Shown piece by piece: positions 42,591-51,640 of a stretch of DNA of 64,000 bases. The notes under the pieces are model-generated. The model made no database searches. It had not been told where the DNA came from and saw only the letters and a list, made by a program, of their open reading frames with translations. A program made the translations under genes and the position numbers. The DNA is from an uncultured Planococcus sp. (GTDB lineage Bacteria; Bacillota; Bacilli; Bacillales_A; Planococcaceae): assembly GCA_947493585.1 (NCBI GenBank), contig CANLRI010000005.1, positions 109,471 to 173,470 on the forward strand, in the 5' to 3' direction. How positions within the stretch are numbered: position 1 is the stretch's first letter; every line of letters starts with the position of its first letter.

Positions 42591-43892
42591 TTAATCTGGT
42601 TGGTAGTCACTCAGCAGGGCTGGTCTACGGTCCACCGATTTTGCCAACTCATCCAATTTCCCTTGGATGTAACGGCGGTCGAGCCTTTTGAAAGGCGAAC
42701 CCTCTAAATGCTCAAGTACATGTAATTGTGTTTCCCAAATGGCTTCGTGATGCACGGGACTTGATAATTGAGCAGCGTTTGTCAAGGACTCCAAAATTGC
42801 AGCTACGACTGACACATCTTCTTTTCCATAATGGATCAATTGGTGGAAGGTCAGGTAAAGAAAATGCGGAAACGTGAAGAACGGATAGCGCACTCGGCCT
42901 TTTTTTTCTTCATCCCGAATTGTAATTGCACCCGTCTCGAGATGGCTTAATTTCCCAAGAAGCCGTCCGATCCGTATAATGATGCCATTTGCTGTGTTCG
43001 GGTCGTTGATACCCGGGGAAATCGCCCGTAATGCCACTTCGACCATCTTTTGAATCGCAAAATCGAGGTCTTGGTCCGTTGTCCGTTCCGTCCCGATCGT
43101 GATAAAGCGCCGAAGATCGAGGTCTTCCTGCTGGCGTTGATACACGCGGCATAACGGCGTATTCTCATGGACATACGAACCGATGCCATGAAGGATTTCA
43201 ACTTCCAAGTCGTGCTCCACCGCATACTCCACCAACTTATCGAAATACAGAAATTGGATATAGCCATCTTTTTTTGCCATTATTGTTTCTGCAAAGCCAT
43301 CGGGATTCCACTTTGTTTCAATTTCCATCTCCTGCTGCTGCTTTTCACTATACGTATCGATAATGCGTTCTGTATCTTCCTCAAGCTCCTCGATCAACTT
43401 CTCCACCTGCACATTCGTTGCGATGTGATGAATGAAATACGCAAACGTCGACAAGCAAAGAAACGCGATGACAATCCCGACAAACGTGGAAATGACATCA
43501 TGTGTATAAAGGGCGTCACGCATGAACAATAACGACAGCGTGTTGTAGATAAACCCGCCCAAAAAGACACCGAGCACTCGCCAGGTCAGGCGGTCGTGGA
43601 CAAAATTCTTCAATGTTCTCGGTGAGAACTGCGAGGAATACATCGTCAGCACGACGAGAATCGTAGAAAACGTAAACGTCGTCATGGTCAACAGCGCACC
43701 TGCAAGCGCCCCCATGATCGTTTGGGCCAACTCGACATTGGTCAGCAGAATGTCCGGAATGAATTCGCGGTATTGCTGGACCAACAATAAATCTACATAA
43801 AAAAAGCCAACTGATAATAAGACGGCAAGGAAGCTGTAGAGAGCTGGCGTCACCCATAGTTTTTCTCGCCATTCGTAAAAAATCTTTTTCAT
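42591..43892 (-). CDS. DUF2254 membrane protein
   Basis: This 433-residue protein has four N-terminal membrane helices (within residues 15-160) and a soluble C-terminal half with RAISPGINDPNTA, the best conserved DUF2254 motif. GGGGGG lies before the ATG. It is monocistronic. Function unknown. Confidence 0.85.
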   Translation of the reverse strand: MKKIFYEWREKLWVTPALYSFLAVLLSVGFFYVDLLLVQQYREFIPDILLTNVELAQTIMGALAGALLTMTTFTFSTILVVLTMYSSQFSPRTLKNFVHDRLTWRVLGVFLGGFIYNTLSLLFMRDALYTHDVISTFVGIVIAFLCLSTFAYFIHHIATNVQVEKLIEELEEDTERIIDTYSEKQQQEMEIETKWNPDGFAETIMAKKDGYIQFLYFDKLVEYAVEHDLEVEILHGIGSYVHENTPLCRVYQRQQEDLDLRRFITIGTERTTDQDLDFAIQKMVEVALRAISPGINDPNTANGIIIRIGRLLGKLSHLETGAITIRDEEKKGRVRYPFFTFPHFLYLTFHQLIHYGKEDVSVVAAILESLTNAAQLSSPVHHEAIWETQLHVLEHLEGSPFKRLDRRYIQGKLDELAKSVDRRPALLSDYQPD

Positions 43893-44057
43893 AACTTCCC
43901 CCCTAAAAAATATTCACTTATTCTCCTGTTCCCCTATTCAATTTGAGGCAAACGCCGGTTCTGTTTCATCCTTGTCTTTCACTGGATCACATAGACTCAT
44001 TTATAGCATACATGCTAAGACTCGATCGCCATTGTCAAAATACTCTTAAAAAAATTA

Positions 44058-44086
44058 TTGACCTTGGCTTCAATTGCCCTTATCAT
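44058..44086 (+). promoter_or_regulatory. Sigma-A promoter of the rsgA leader
   Basis: TTGACC, 17-base spacer, TATCAT. Predicted start near 44093, 25 bases before the leader ORF and about 190 bases before rsgA. Confidence 0.75.
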
Positions 44087-44117
44087 TAACTTAACTAACG
44101 GAAAGAGGTGAGGTATT

Positions 44118-44192
44118 ATGGTGACAATTTCAGTTCGTGCAACCCGTAACTTAATGATGTTTGCTGTGATGTCTCCCTCTGTGTATCGCTGA
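44118..44192 (+). CDS. Leader peptide ORF upstream of rsgA
   Basis: This is a 24-codon ORF (begins MVTISVRATRN, ends SPSVYR) with AAAGAGGTG 7 bases upstream, far too short for normal annotation. Its stop codon sits in the loop of a perfect hairpin GTATCG-CTGA-CGATAC (44182-44197). A larger hairpin with a T-rich tail follows at 44221-44255, then the rsgA ribosome binding site. The arrangement is that of a translation-dependent attenuator. The peptide resembles no leader I know. Confidence 0.6.
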   Translation: MVTISVRATRNLMMFAVMSPSVYR

Positions 44193-44220
44193 CGATACGC
44201 TTCTTTCCTATGCGCGGAAG

Positions 44221-44255
44221 CCATGGCAGGCATTATTGCAGCCATGGTCTTTTAT
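44221..44255 (+). terminator. Probable attenuator hairpin before rsgA
   Basis: CCATGGC/GCCATGG outer stem plus GCA/TGC inner stem, then TCTTTTATT. The tail is imperfect but T-rich. It lies between the leader ORF and the rsgA start. Confidence 0.55.
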
Positions 44256-44281
44256 TATGCATTTTTTAGGAGGAAGTTACA

Positions 44282-45337
44282 TTGTCAATTATTAAACAAT
44301 ACGGATGGAACGAATCATTCGCACAGGCATTGCCCGAACAAAAAATCCCGGGCCGCGTCATTCTTGAACATAAAAGCAGCTATCGTGTCATGACCGATTT
44401 TGGTGAATGGCCGGCGACACTTTCAGGAAACTACCGCCATAGCCACAGCCGCAACGAATTTCCGAGCGTCGGAGACTGGGTCGCGCTAGAGCAAATGCCT
44501 GGAGAAAACAAAGCCATCATCCACCAGCTATTGCCGAGAAGTTCGCACTTCACTCGAAAAGCGGCCGGGGAAACGTCTGAGATGCAGACCATCGCCGTCA
44601 ACCTTGACTACGTCTTTCTGGTCATGTCGCTCAATCACGATTTTAATGTCCGGCGCCTTGAACGCTATATGGTCGCCGCCTGGGATTCAGGCGCTATGCC
44701 GGTCGTCGTCCTGACGAAAAGCGACCAATGCGAAGACCCTTCAGTTTACTTGAAAGAAGTCGCCGCTACCGCATTCGGCGTCGATGTATTTGCCGTATCG
44801 GCCTTGACCGGTGCTGGCATGGACGCCTTCAAGCGCTATTTAACGGACGGCAAAACCGGCGCGCTGCTTGGTTCTTCAGGAGTCGGAAAATCCTCGCTCA
44901 TCAACGCCTTGACCCATAGCGATAAAATGGCGGTGCAGGACATCCGGGAAGACGACAGCAAAGGGCGCCATACGACGACCCACCGCGAACTCGTGCTGCT
45001 GCCGGGCGGCGGGTTATTGATCGATACGCCAGGCATGCGCGAATTCCAGTTGGGCGATTCTGCCGACGGCCTTGAGTCTAGCTTCCAGGACATCACAAGC
45101 TTCGCTGCTGAATGCCGTTTCCGTGATTGCAGCCACCACCAAGAACCCGGCTGCCGCATCCAATCTGCACTTGCTTCCGGCGAATTGCCGGAAGAACGTT
45201 ATGCAAGCTATTTAAAATTGCTGCGTGAGCTCGATTATATCGAACGGAAAAGCGATGCCGCCAAACAACAGGCAGAACGCACGGTATGGAAACAGCGCAC
45301 GAAAGAATACCGCAGCCGCCCTGTTAAAAAAAGATAA
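44282..45337 (+). CDS. rsgA: RsgA-type ribosome-associated GTPase (probable paralog)
   Basis: This 351-residue GTPase has the circularly permuted order of RsgA/YjeQ: N-terminal OB domain, G4 TKSD (145-148), G5 VSALTGAG, then G1 GSSGVGKS (197-204), switch GRHTTTHRE and G3 DTPG (248-251). The C-terminal zinc knuckle CRFRDCSHHQEPGC follows. It acts in 30S subunit maturation. At 351 residues it is longer than the housekeeping Bacillus RsgA/CpgA (about 298), and it lacks the usual prkC/rpe neighbours, so it is probably a second copy. TTG start with AGGAGG at 8 bases. It is preceded by a leader ORF and hairpins. Confidence 0.88.
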   Translation: MSIIKQYGWNESFAQALPEQKIPGRVILEHKSSYRVMTDFGEWPATLSGNYRHSHSRNEFPSVGDWVALEQMPGENKAIIHQLLPRSSHFTRKAAGETSEMQTIAVNLDYVFLVMSLNHDFNVRRLERYMVAAWDSGAMPVVVLTKSDQCEDPSVYLKEVAATAFGVDVFAVSALTGAGMDAFKRYLTDGKTGALLGSSGVGKSSLINALTHSDKMAVQDIREDDSKGRHTTTHRELVLLPGGGLLIDTPGMREFQLGDSADGLESSFQDITSFAAECRFRDCSHHQEPGCRIQSALASGELPEERYASYLKLLRELDYIERKSDAAKQQAERTVWKQRTKEYRSRPVKKR

Positions 45338-45371
45338 AAGACTGCCGGATGGAAAATCCGGCAGTCTTTTT
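45336..45371. terminator. Bidirectional terminator
   Basis: AAAAGACTGCCGGAT/ATCCGGCAGTCTTTT stem with T-run lies between convergent rsgA and the response regulator gene. Confidence 0.9.
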
Positions 45372-45381
45372 CTAGTTCCGT

Positions 45382-46017
45382 TCAATTGGCGTATTCCGTC
45401 AATCCGTGCTTGACTGCGTAAAGCGCCGCTTGCGTCCGGTCCTGGACTTCAAGTTTGATGAAGATATTGGAAATATGGGTTTTCACCGTCTTCTCCGTGA
45501 CGAACAAAGCAGACGCCACTTCCCGGTTGCTTTTCCCTTTGGTCAGCTCCGCGAGCACTTCCGCTTCCCTTGGCGTTAAGGGATGGAGAACGTGCGGCGG
45601 TGGGTCTTCCGGAGCTTTTGCCAATTCCGACGAAGCTTTCGGATGCAGCGTGTTCTCTCCGCGCATCAAACTGCGCAGCGATTCGACCAGTTCGTCCGGC
45701 TCGATATCTTTCAGCTGATAGCCTGCCGCCCCTGCCTCGATCGCCGGCAGGATATGGTCGCGGTCGGAAAAGCTCGTGAGCATCAAGACGATGATATCTG
45801 GATAAGACTCTTTGATTTTGCGGGTTGCCTGGATGCCATCCATTTCAGGCATGACCAGATCCATCAAGACGATATCCGGTTGCAGCTCACCTGCCATTTC
45901 GACAGCTTCCACGCCATTTGCTGCCTCCCCGACCACTTCAATGTCTTTTTGAGTTTTCAGGAAAAACAGCAAACCTCTTCTTACTACGTGATGGTCATCC
46001 GCAATCAATACTCTCAT
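45382..46017 (-). CDS. NarL/FixJ-type response regulator (AirR/YhcZ-like)
   Basis: This 211-residue regulator has a receiver domain (IADDHHVVRRG, phosphoacceptor Asp in IVLMDLVMPEMDG) and a LuxR-type helix-turn-helix (LTPREAEVLAELTKGKSN, VKTHISNIFIKL). Partner of the adjacent GAF-containing kinase, 12 bases upstream in the same operon. It resembles B. subtilis YhcZ and S. aureus AirR (YhcR). Confidence 0.9.
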   Translation of the reverse strand: MRVLIADDHHVVRRGLLFFLKTQKDIEVVGEAANGVEAVEMAGELQPDIVLMDLVMPEMDGIQATRKIKESYPDIIVLMLTSFSDRDHILPAIEAGAAGYQLKDIEPDELVESLRSLMRGENTLHPKASSELAKAPEDPPPHVLHPLTPREAEVLAELTKGKSNREVASALFVTEKTVKTHISNIFIKLEVQDRTQAALYAVKHGLTEYAN

Positions 46018-46029
46018 CTTGCCACTCCT

Positions 46030-47139
46030 TTAATACGGAATCCGTACCAGGATTTCCGTTCCTTTGCTTAATTCACTCGACCAGTCAGCCGTACCGCCTT
46101 CTGCCATCGCCCGGTCGCGAATGCTCTGGATGCCGATTGACGGGATTGCGCCGTGTGCAGGGGAAAAGCCGAGCCCTTCGTCTTTGATGACTAATAAGAC
46201 ATCAGTCGGCGTGATCGTCACGTAAATTTGAGCAGCACTTGTGCCTGCATGCTTGCGCACATTATTCAGCGCTTCCTGTGCGATGCGGAATAAAGTTTCT
46301 TCCGTACGCGATGGCAATTGGATCACGCCGGTAACTTTTGTTTCCATCGCAAGCCCAAGCATCTCTCCGTAGGCTTTGATGGCATCGATCAAGCCGCTCT
46401 CCAGCCCTTTTGGCCGCAATTGCCAAATCAAAGCCCTCATTTCGTTGAGCGCTTCCTGGCTGAGATGCTGGATGTCACGAAATGTGCTTTTTTGCGCTTC
46501 ATCTTCCGCCATTTCAATGCCGCCTCTTGCCGTTAACGTGACCGAGAACAACAGCTGGTTGACCGAATCATGCAGATCCCGTGCGAGCCGGTTGCGCTCT
46601 TTGACGAGTGCCAGCTCTTGTTCTTGTTTGGTTAAGACGATGCGCTTGATGGCGGAACCGATCTGAAAAGCGACTGATTCCAATAACGCCAATTCGTCTT
46701 TTGAAAAGCGCACCGTATCGGCCGCAGCGATATTGAGCAAGCCGAATTTCTCCTTGCCGGATTGCAGCGGAACAGTCGCGTGATGCGAAATATTGCCGAT
46801 TTTTCCGTGTGCGGCCTTGGCATTTTCGATGCGCTGGCAGGCAATGATATTCGACGCTTTTTCCAAATCGCCGTCGTGGTAGCGCTTGACGCACCAGCAG
46901 CCGCCTTTTGTTAAGTGGCGACAATCCCGCTCCTCGAGCGCATCCGGCAAATTGGCTTGTGCTACAAGTCTGTGCTTTCCTTTTTCATCGATGAAAAAGA
47001 TCCATGCCGTTTCAAAATTGGAGTTTTGCAGCAGCTTGTCGATTGCACCGCCAAGCATGCGCTCCATATTCGTTTCTTCGTTCAACAACTCTGCGATCTC
47101 TTTCAATAAGATGACGTCCGAATGCTGTTCAGGCACCAT
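46030..47139 (-). CDS. GAF-domain histidine kinase with cysteine cluster (AirS/YhcY-like)
   Basis: This 369-residue soluble kinase has an N-terminal GAF domain (about residues 15-165), a HisKA_3 dimerization helix with His190 in RNRLARDLHDSV, and an ATPase domain with FRIAQEALNNVRKHA and SIGIQSIRDRA. Four cysteines in the GAF domain (Cys73, Cys81, Cys83, Cys101) match the pattern that in S. aureus AirS binds an iron-sulfur cluster for oxygen or redox sensing. No membrane segment. AGGAGG lies 10 bases before ATG. The iron-sulfur role here is inference. Confidence 0.87.
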   Translation of the reverse strand: MVPEQHSDVILLKEIAELLNEETNMERMLGGAIDKLLQNSNFETAWIFFIDEKGKHRLVAQANLPDALEERDCRHLTKGGCWCVKRYHDGDLEKASNIIACQRIENAKAAHGKIGNISHHATVPLQSGKEKFGLLNIAAADTVRFSKDELALLESVAFQIGSAIKRIVLTKQEQELALVKERNRLARDLHDSVNQLLFSVTLTARGGIEMAEDEAQKSTFRDIQHLSQEALNEMRALIWQLRPKGLESGLIDAIKAYGEMLGLAMETKVTGVIQLPSRTEETLFRIAQEALNNVRKHAGTSAAQIYVTITPTDVLLVIKDEGLGFSPAHGAIPSIGIQSIRDRAMAEGGTADWSSELSKGTEILVRIPY

Positions 47140-47205
47140 GGGGCTGATCCCTCCTAGTTGCTATTGTACCGATAAGAACCGGCGTGTGCCTCATTCTTTC
47201 GAATG

Positions 47206-47233
47206 AAAAAGCTCCCTCTATGGGGAGCTTTTT
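47206..47233 (-). terminator. Terminator of pgcA
   Basis: AAAAAGCTCCC/GGGAGCTTTTT stem with 6-base loop next to the pgcA stop. Confidence 0.85.
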
Positions 47234-48934
47234 TCAGCGATTCGCAACGATGTCGAGAAACGATTCTTTCAATAGTTCAAGCTTTTCGTCGCTTTCCTGC
47301 TGAGTGGCCGCTTTGACGCCGAAATAGTATTTTACTTTCGGCTCGGTGCCACTCGGGCGCACGCAAACCCATGAGCCATCCGACAGGAAGTATTTCAGGA
47401 CATTCGACTGTGGCAAGATAATTGTTTCGCTCGTGCCCATATCGACAAGTGTTCGTGTCCGGGTGTCGTAGTCTTCGATTTTTTCGACTGAAATGCCCGC
47501 AATGGATTGGGGCGGCGCCGCGCGCAAGCCATCGAGCAGCTGCGTGATTTCCCGTGCTCCTTCGATGCCTTTTTTGGTCACGGAAACGAGCAATTCGCGG
47601 TAGAAGCCGTGGCGTTCGTACAATTCATTCAAGACACCGTACAGATTCTTGCCTTGCTTCTTATAGAAGGCAGCTGCTTCGACCAATAGCAATGTCGCTT
47701 GTACCGCGTCTTTATCGCGTGCAAAATCGCGGATCAAATAGCCATAGCTTTCTTCGTAGCCGAATAGGAACGTGAATTCGTGCTGGGCATCGTTTTCACG
47801 CAATTTTTCACCGATGAATTTAAAGCCTGTCAACACGTCTTCGCTCTCTACGCCGTAACTCTTAGCGACCGCTTCCCCGAATCCGGAAGTGACGATGGTC
47901 TTGAAGATACGCCCATCTTCTGGCAGTTCGCCTTTGGCTTTTTTCTGGCCCAATAAATATTCCAGCAAGATGCCGCCGGTTTGGTTGCCAGTCAATAATT
48001 CGTATTGCGTACCGGTCCAAACCGCCGCGCCAACGCGGTCGCCGTCCGGGTCGATGGCAATCAATAAGTCTGCGGTCTGCTCTTCGCCGTATTTCCGGGC
48101 GATGTCAAACGCTGAGGATTCTTCCGGGTTTGGAGACTCCACCGTCGGAAATTCACCGTCCGGCGCCATTTGTTCTTCGACGTAAATGACGCCGCTATAG
48201 CCGGCTTCATCAAAAACTCGGCGAACGGTCGCACCTGATGCCCCGTGGAGCGGTGTGAAGACGACGCTGATCGGCTCAACATTCGTTTCCTGCACCGTCA
48301 ACACCTGGTCGATATAGGCGCGGTCGAGCTGTTCGCCGAGTATTTCCAGCAAGCTCGAATCAAACTCCTCGTTTTCAATTGCCAGTTCGTCTTCGATACG
48401 GCTGACAAACCCGATGACTTGATCCGCTGCTTCTAAATCCAATTGTGCGCCATCTTCGCCGTACACTTTATAGCCATTGTATTCAGGCGGGTTGTGGCTG
48501 GCGGTGATGACGATGCCCATAAACGCATTTAATTCACGCACAGTAAATGATAATTGCGGCGTTGTGCGCGCAGATTCATAGACGTATGCCCGAATGCCCG
48601 CAGCAGCAAATGTTCGCGCCGCTTCTTCGGCAAACTCCGGTGACATGCGGCGGCTGTCGAACGCGATCGCCACGCCGCGCTTCATCGCCTCTTCGCCGAA
48701 GCTTTCAATATAATCGGCAATGCCTTTTGACGCTTTTCTGACGGTATAGACATTCATGCGGTTTGTGCCCGGTCCGATTTCACCGCGCATTCCCCCCGTT
48801 CCGAATACCAAGTCCTGATAAAACGCATCTTCTGCCAGCTGTTCGTCTTCCGCTAATACTTGCAGTTGTTCTTTCGTTTTTGCATCCAGCCCCTCGTATC
48901 CGAGCCATTTTTGCATTCGTTGCTTCCATGTCAT
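47234..48934 (-). CDS. pgcA: Phosphoglucomutase/phosphomannomutase
   Basis: This 566-residue alpha-D-phosphohexomutase interconverts glucose 6-phosphate and glucose 1-phosphate for cell-wall and lipid glycosylation. The active-site phosphoserine is in ITASHNPPEYNGYK, the metal loop is DPDGDRVG, the sugar loop is GYEESYG and the phosphate site is RPSGTEPKVK. The length is near B. subtilis PgcA (581). Monocistronic. Confidence 0.92.
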   Translation of the reverse strand: MTWKQRMQKWLGYEGLDAKTKEQLQVLAEDEQLAEDAFYQDLVFGTGGMRGEIGPGTNRMNVYTVRKASKGIADYIESFGEEAMKRGVAIAFDSRRMSPEFAEEAARTFAAAGIRAYVYESARTTPQLSFTVRELNAFMGIVITASHNPPEYNGYKVYGEDGAQLDLEAADQVIGFVSRIEDELAIENEEFDSSLLEILGEQLDRAYIDQVLTVQETNVEPISVVFTPLHGASGATVRRVFDEAGYSGVIYVEEQMAPDGEFPTVESPNPEESSAFDIARKYGEEQTADLLIAIDPDGDRVGAAVWTGTQYELLTGNQTGGILLEYLLGQKKAKGELPEDGRIFKTIVTSGFGEAVAKSYGVESEDVLTGFKFIGEKLRENDAQHEFTFLFGYEESYGYLIRDFARDKDAVQATLLLVEAAAFYKKQGKNLYGVLNELYERHGFYRELLVSVTKKGIEGAREITQLLDGLRAAPPQSIAGISVEKIEDYDTRTRTLVDMGTSETIILPQSNVLKYFLSDGSWVCVRPSGTEPKVKYYFGVKAATQQESDEKLELLKESFLDIVANR

Positions 48935-48977
48935 GGTTCATCCCTCCAATTACTTATCAGTTTACCAAATTTTCCGC

Positions 48978-49006
48978 AAAAAAGCCGCCCCGATTCGGAG
49001 CGGCTA
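48978..49006 (-). terminator. Terminator of yhcX
   Basis: AGCCGC/GCGGCT stem extended by CCGAATCGG, T-run on the minus strand, next to the yhcX stop. Confidence 0.8.
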
Positions 49007-49009
49007 AAG

Positions 49010-50554
49010 TTAATCTTGTTTATATTCAACACGGTAGACGTCGTGGCGGCGGTCCTTCAATTGCTTGACGGTGCCGTCTTGGCGCTGGCGTCTGAGGATC
49101 TCAAGGTCGACATCCCCAATCAACACCATTTCGAGGTTCGGGTTGGTCTCACCGACGATGCCGTCGCGCGCGAATTCGAAATCAGATGGCGCAAAGATTC
49201 CGGACTGGGCATATTGGATATCCATGTTTTCTGTCTGCGGCAAGTTTCCGACCGTTCCGGAAATAACCGTGTAGATCTGGTTTTCGACCGCACGGGCTTG
49301 TGCACAATAACGAACGCGCAAATATCCTTGCCGGTCTTCCGTACAGAACGGCGAGAAGATGATGTTGGCGCCCATATCAGTTGCGATGCGGGCCAGTTCC
49401 GGAAACTCGATGTCGTAGCAGATCTGGATGGCGATCTTGCCGCAATCGGTATCGAATACGCGCACTGAATCGCCGGCAGAGATGCCCCACCATTTGCGTT
49501 CGTTCGGCGTGATGTGGATCTTATACTGCTTGTCGATCGAGCCGTCGCGGCGGAACAAATAGGCGATGTTGTAGATTTCGTCGTCTTCTTCTTTGACGAA
49601 ATGAGAGCCGCCGATGATATTGACGTTATAACGCACGGCGAGATCCGTGAACAGCTCGATGTATTGAGGCGTGAATTCCGTCAATTTACGGACGGCTTGG
49701 CTCGGTGATGGTTCGTTCAAGAACGACATCAATTGCGTCGTGAAGATTTCCGGGAACACGACGAAATCCGAATGCGCGTCCGATGCCACATCGACAAAGT
49801 ACTCGACCTGGTTCGCCAAATCGTCGAATGAATTGATGGCACGCATCAAATATTGGACGACGCAGATGCGCACAGGCAAACTGGTCTTGAAATGGCGCTT
49901 CGAGATCGGTTTGTAATCAACATTGTTCCATTCCATAAGCGTTGCATATTTGCCCGATGCTTTATCGTCCTGCAAATAACCTGGGTTGATGCGCATCAAT
50001 TGGAAGCCGTTCATCAATTGGAATGTCAGAACGGGGTCGTAGATTTTATGGCGCGACACCGCATCGACATATTCGCGCGGCGACATTTCATCTGCATGCT
50101 TATGATAGTTCGGGATGCGTCCCCCAATAATAATCGACTTCAAGTTCAATTCACGCGCGAGTTCTTTGCGCGCTTCGTACAGACGCTGTCCGACTTGCAT
50201 GCGGCGGTATTCTGGATGCACCATCACTTCGATGCCGTACATATTATAGCCGTCTTGGTTATGGTTCGTTATATAGCCGCCGTCTGTAACATCGTCCCAC
50301 GTATGGCGGTCATCGTATTCGTCGAAATTGATCAAAAGACTCGAGCAAGAGCCGATCACTTTGCCGTCAAGTTCCGCGACGATCTGTCCTTGTGCAAAGA
50401 CGCCTAAATGGCTTCTAAGCTGCTCTTCTTTCCAAGGATCCATGCCCGGAAAGCAAAGCTGCTGCATTTCCAGAATGGCAGGTATATCAGCATAGCTCAT
50501 CTCACGGATGATCATGCTTTTTTCAAAATGGGATAAATCGAATTGTTCTGCCAC
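49010..50554 (-). CDS. yhcX: GNAT acetyltransferase--carbon-nitrogen hydrolase fusion YhcX
   Basis: This 514-residue two-domain protein has an N-terminal GNAT domain (about residues 15-200; acetyl-CoA segment MVHPEYRRMQVGQRLYEAR) and a C-terminal nitrilase-fold hydrolase. The hydrolase shows the Glu-Lys-Cys triad in VFPEIFT, KQYKIHITPNE and IQICYDIEFPE. The same fusion and length occur in B. subtilis YhcX (513). The substrate is unknown. The GTG start giving MAEQFDLSHF is chosen because AAGGAG lies 9 bases upstream; a GTG six codons earlier lies before that site. Confidence 0.9.
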   Translation of the reverse strand: MAEQFDLSHFEKSMIIREMSYADIPAILEMQQLCFPGMDPWKEEQLRSHLGVFAQGQIVAELDGKVIGSCSSLLINFDEYDDRHTWDDVTDGGYITNHNQDGYNMYGIEVMVHPEYRRMQVGQRLYEARKELARELNLKSIIIGGRIPNYHKHADEMSPREYVDAVSRHKIYDPVLTFQLMNGFQLMRINPGYLQDDKASGKYATLMEWNNVDYKPISKRHFKTSLPVRICVVQYLMRAINSFDDLANQVEYFVDVASDAHSDFVVFPEIFTTQLMSFLNEPSPSQAVRKLTEFTPQYIELFTDLAVRYNVNIIGGSHFVKEEDDEIYNIAYLFRRDGSIDKQYKIHITPNERKWWGISAGDSVRVFDTDCGKIAIQICYDIEFPELARIATDMGANIIFSPFCTEDRQGYLRVRYCAQARAVENQIYTVISGTVGNLPQTENMDIQYAQSGIFAPSDFEFARDGIVGETNPNLEMVLIGDVDLEILRRQRQDGTVKQLKDRRHDVYRVEYKQD

Positions 50555-50588
50555 GTTACCGCGCTCCTTCACAAAAGTTTCAAAGTTA

Positions 50589-50594
50589 ATTATA
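50589..50594 (-). promoter_or_regulatory. Candidate -10 box for yhcX
   Basis: Perfect TATAAT on the minus strand, 35 bases before the yhcX start; the -35 region is weak. Confidence 0.5.
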
Positions 50595-50621
50595 GCCCAT
50601 ACGCCCGGTTGTTGATATTAT

Positions 50622-50650
50622 TTTACTTGTATGGTGTTAAGAATTATACT
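50622..50650 (+). promoter_or_regulatory. Promoter of bdbC
   Basis: TTTACT, 17-base spacer, TATACT, 37 bases before bdbC. Confidence 0.65.
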
Positions 50651-50686
50651 TCAAAAGGAAAGCTTTCCGGAAAAGAGGGACAAAAG

Positions 50687-51112
50687 ATGACGAAGCGTCA
50701 AGAAAACAGTTTGCTGTTCATGTGGGCGGTGTCCCTAGTTGCGACACTTGGCTCGCTGTATTTTTCCCAAGTGCGCGGGTACATTCCGTGTGAGCTGTGC
50801 TGGGTTCAGCGCATCTTCATGTATCCACTCGTCTTTGTGCTCGGCGTTGCCTATGTGCAGAAAAATCCGCGCATCGCCATGACTTCGCTTGTGCTATCCG
50901 TTATCGGAGGATCGGTTTCGCTGTATCATTACGGCATCCAAAAACTCCGGTTCTTGTCGGATTCCGCACCGTCTTGCGGGCAAGTGCCGTGCACAGGGGA
51001 ATATATCAATTACCTCGGATTTATCACCATTCCGTTTCTCGCACTCATCGCATTTGCTTTGATTGCCGGAACGAGTGTTTATCTGTGGAAATCATTGAAG
51101 GAGGAACAATAA
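50687..51112 (+). CDS. bdbC: Disulfide bond formation protein BdbC (DsbB family)
   Basis: This 141-residue membrane quinone oxidoreductase has four helices and two external cysteine pairs, Cys35-Cys38 (CELC) and Cys97-Cys102 (SCGQVPC). It reoxidises a thiol oxidase partner and passes electrons to quinone. The start MTKRQENS is set by GAGGGA upstream and by the promoter at 50622-50650; the frame is open further up but only across that promoter. The next gene encodes a thioredoxin-like partner one base downstream. Confidence 0.92.
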   Translation: MTKRQENSLLFMWAVSLVATLGSLYFSQVRGYIPCELCWVQRIFMYPLVFVLGVAYVQKNPRIAMTSLVLSVIGGSVSLYHYGIQKLRFLSDSAPSCGQVPCTGEYINYLGFITIPFLALIAFALIAGTSVYLWKSLKEEQ

Positions 51113-51113
51113 G

Positions 51114-51584
51114 ATGAAAAAATTGCTGATTATCGCCGGCGCCGTGCTTGCCATCTTTGCCTTGATCGTCTTCTTGACCAATCAATCGCAAGACGAAAAA
51201 CTGGCAGACAACCCATATGGCACGGATGATTTGAATCCGGCTACCATCGATCAGCTCGATGACGAAAATTACCAGAATATCGCATTGCCTGAAGACGTGA
51301 ACGAACAGATCCAAAGCGGCGAGCCGACGACTGTCTACTTCTTCAGCCCGACTTGCCAGTTCTGCCAGCAGACGACACCAATCTTGATGCCTGTGGCAGA
51401 TGATATGGAAGTCGATGTGCTTCAATACAACCTGCTCGAATTTGAGCAAGGCTGGTCCGATTATGCACTCGAAGCGACACCGACACTTGTCCATTATGAA
51501 GACGGGCAGGAAGTTGCCCGCTGGACAGGCGCACAGCCGAAAGAGAATATCGAACAATTTTTCTCAGAAGTCGTGAAAAAATAA
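51114..51584 (+). CDS. Membrane-anchored thioredoxin-like protein
   Basis: This 156-residue protein has an N-terminal membrane anchor (residues 3-22) and an external thioredoxin fold with CQFC (Cys81, Cys84) and the cis-proline segment ATPTLVHYED. It is smaller than the usual BdbD partner (about 220 residues) and is thioredoxin-like rather than DsbA-like. It may be the BdbC substrate for oxidising secreted proteins. It begins one base after the bdbC stop, so the pair is an operon. Confidence 0.85.
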   Translation: MKKLLIIAGAVLAIFALIVFLTNQSQDEKLADNPYGTDDLNPATIDQLDDENYQNIALPEDVNEQIQSGEPTTVYFFSPTCQFCQQTTPILMPVADDMEVDVLQYNLLEFEQGWSDYALEATPTLVHYEDGQEVARWTGAQPKENIEQFFSEVVKK

Positions 51585-51640
51585 ACTGAAACGGGATCAT
51601 GTGCCGCGCGCATGATCCTGTTTTTATGGAGGACTGCAAA

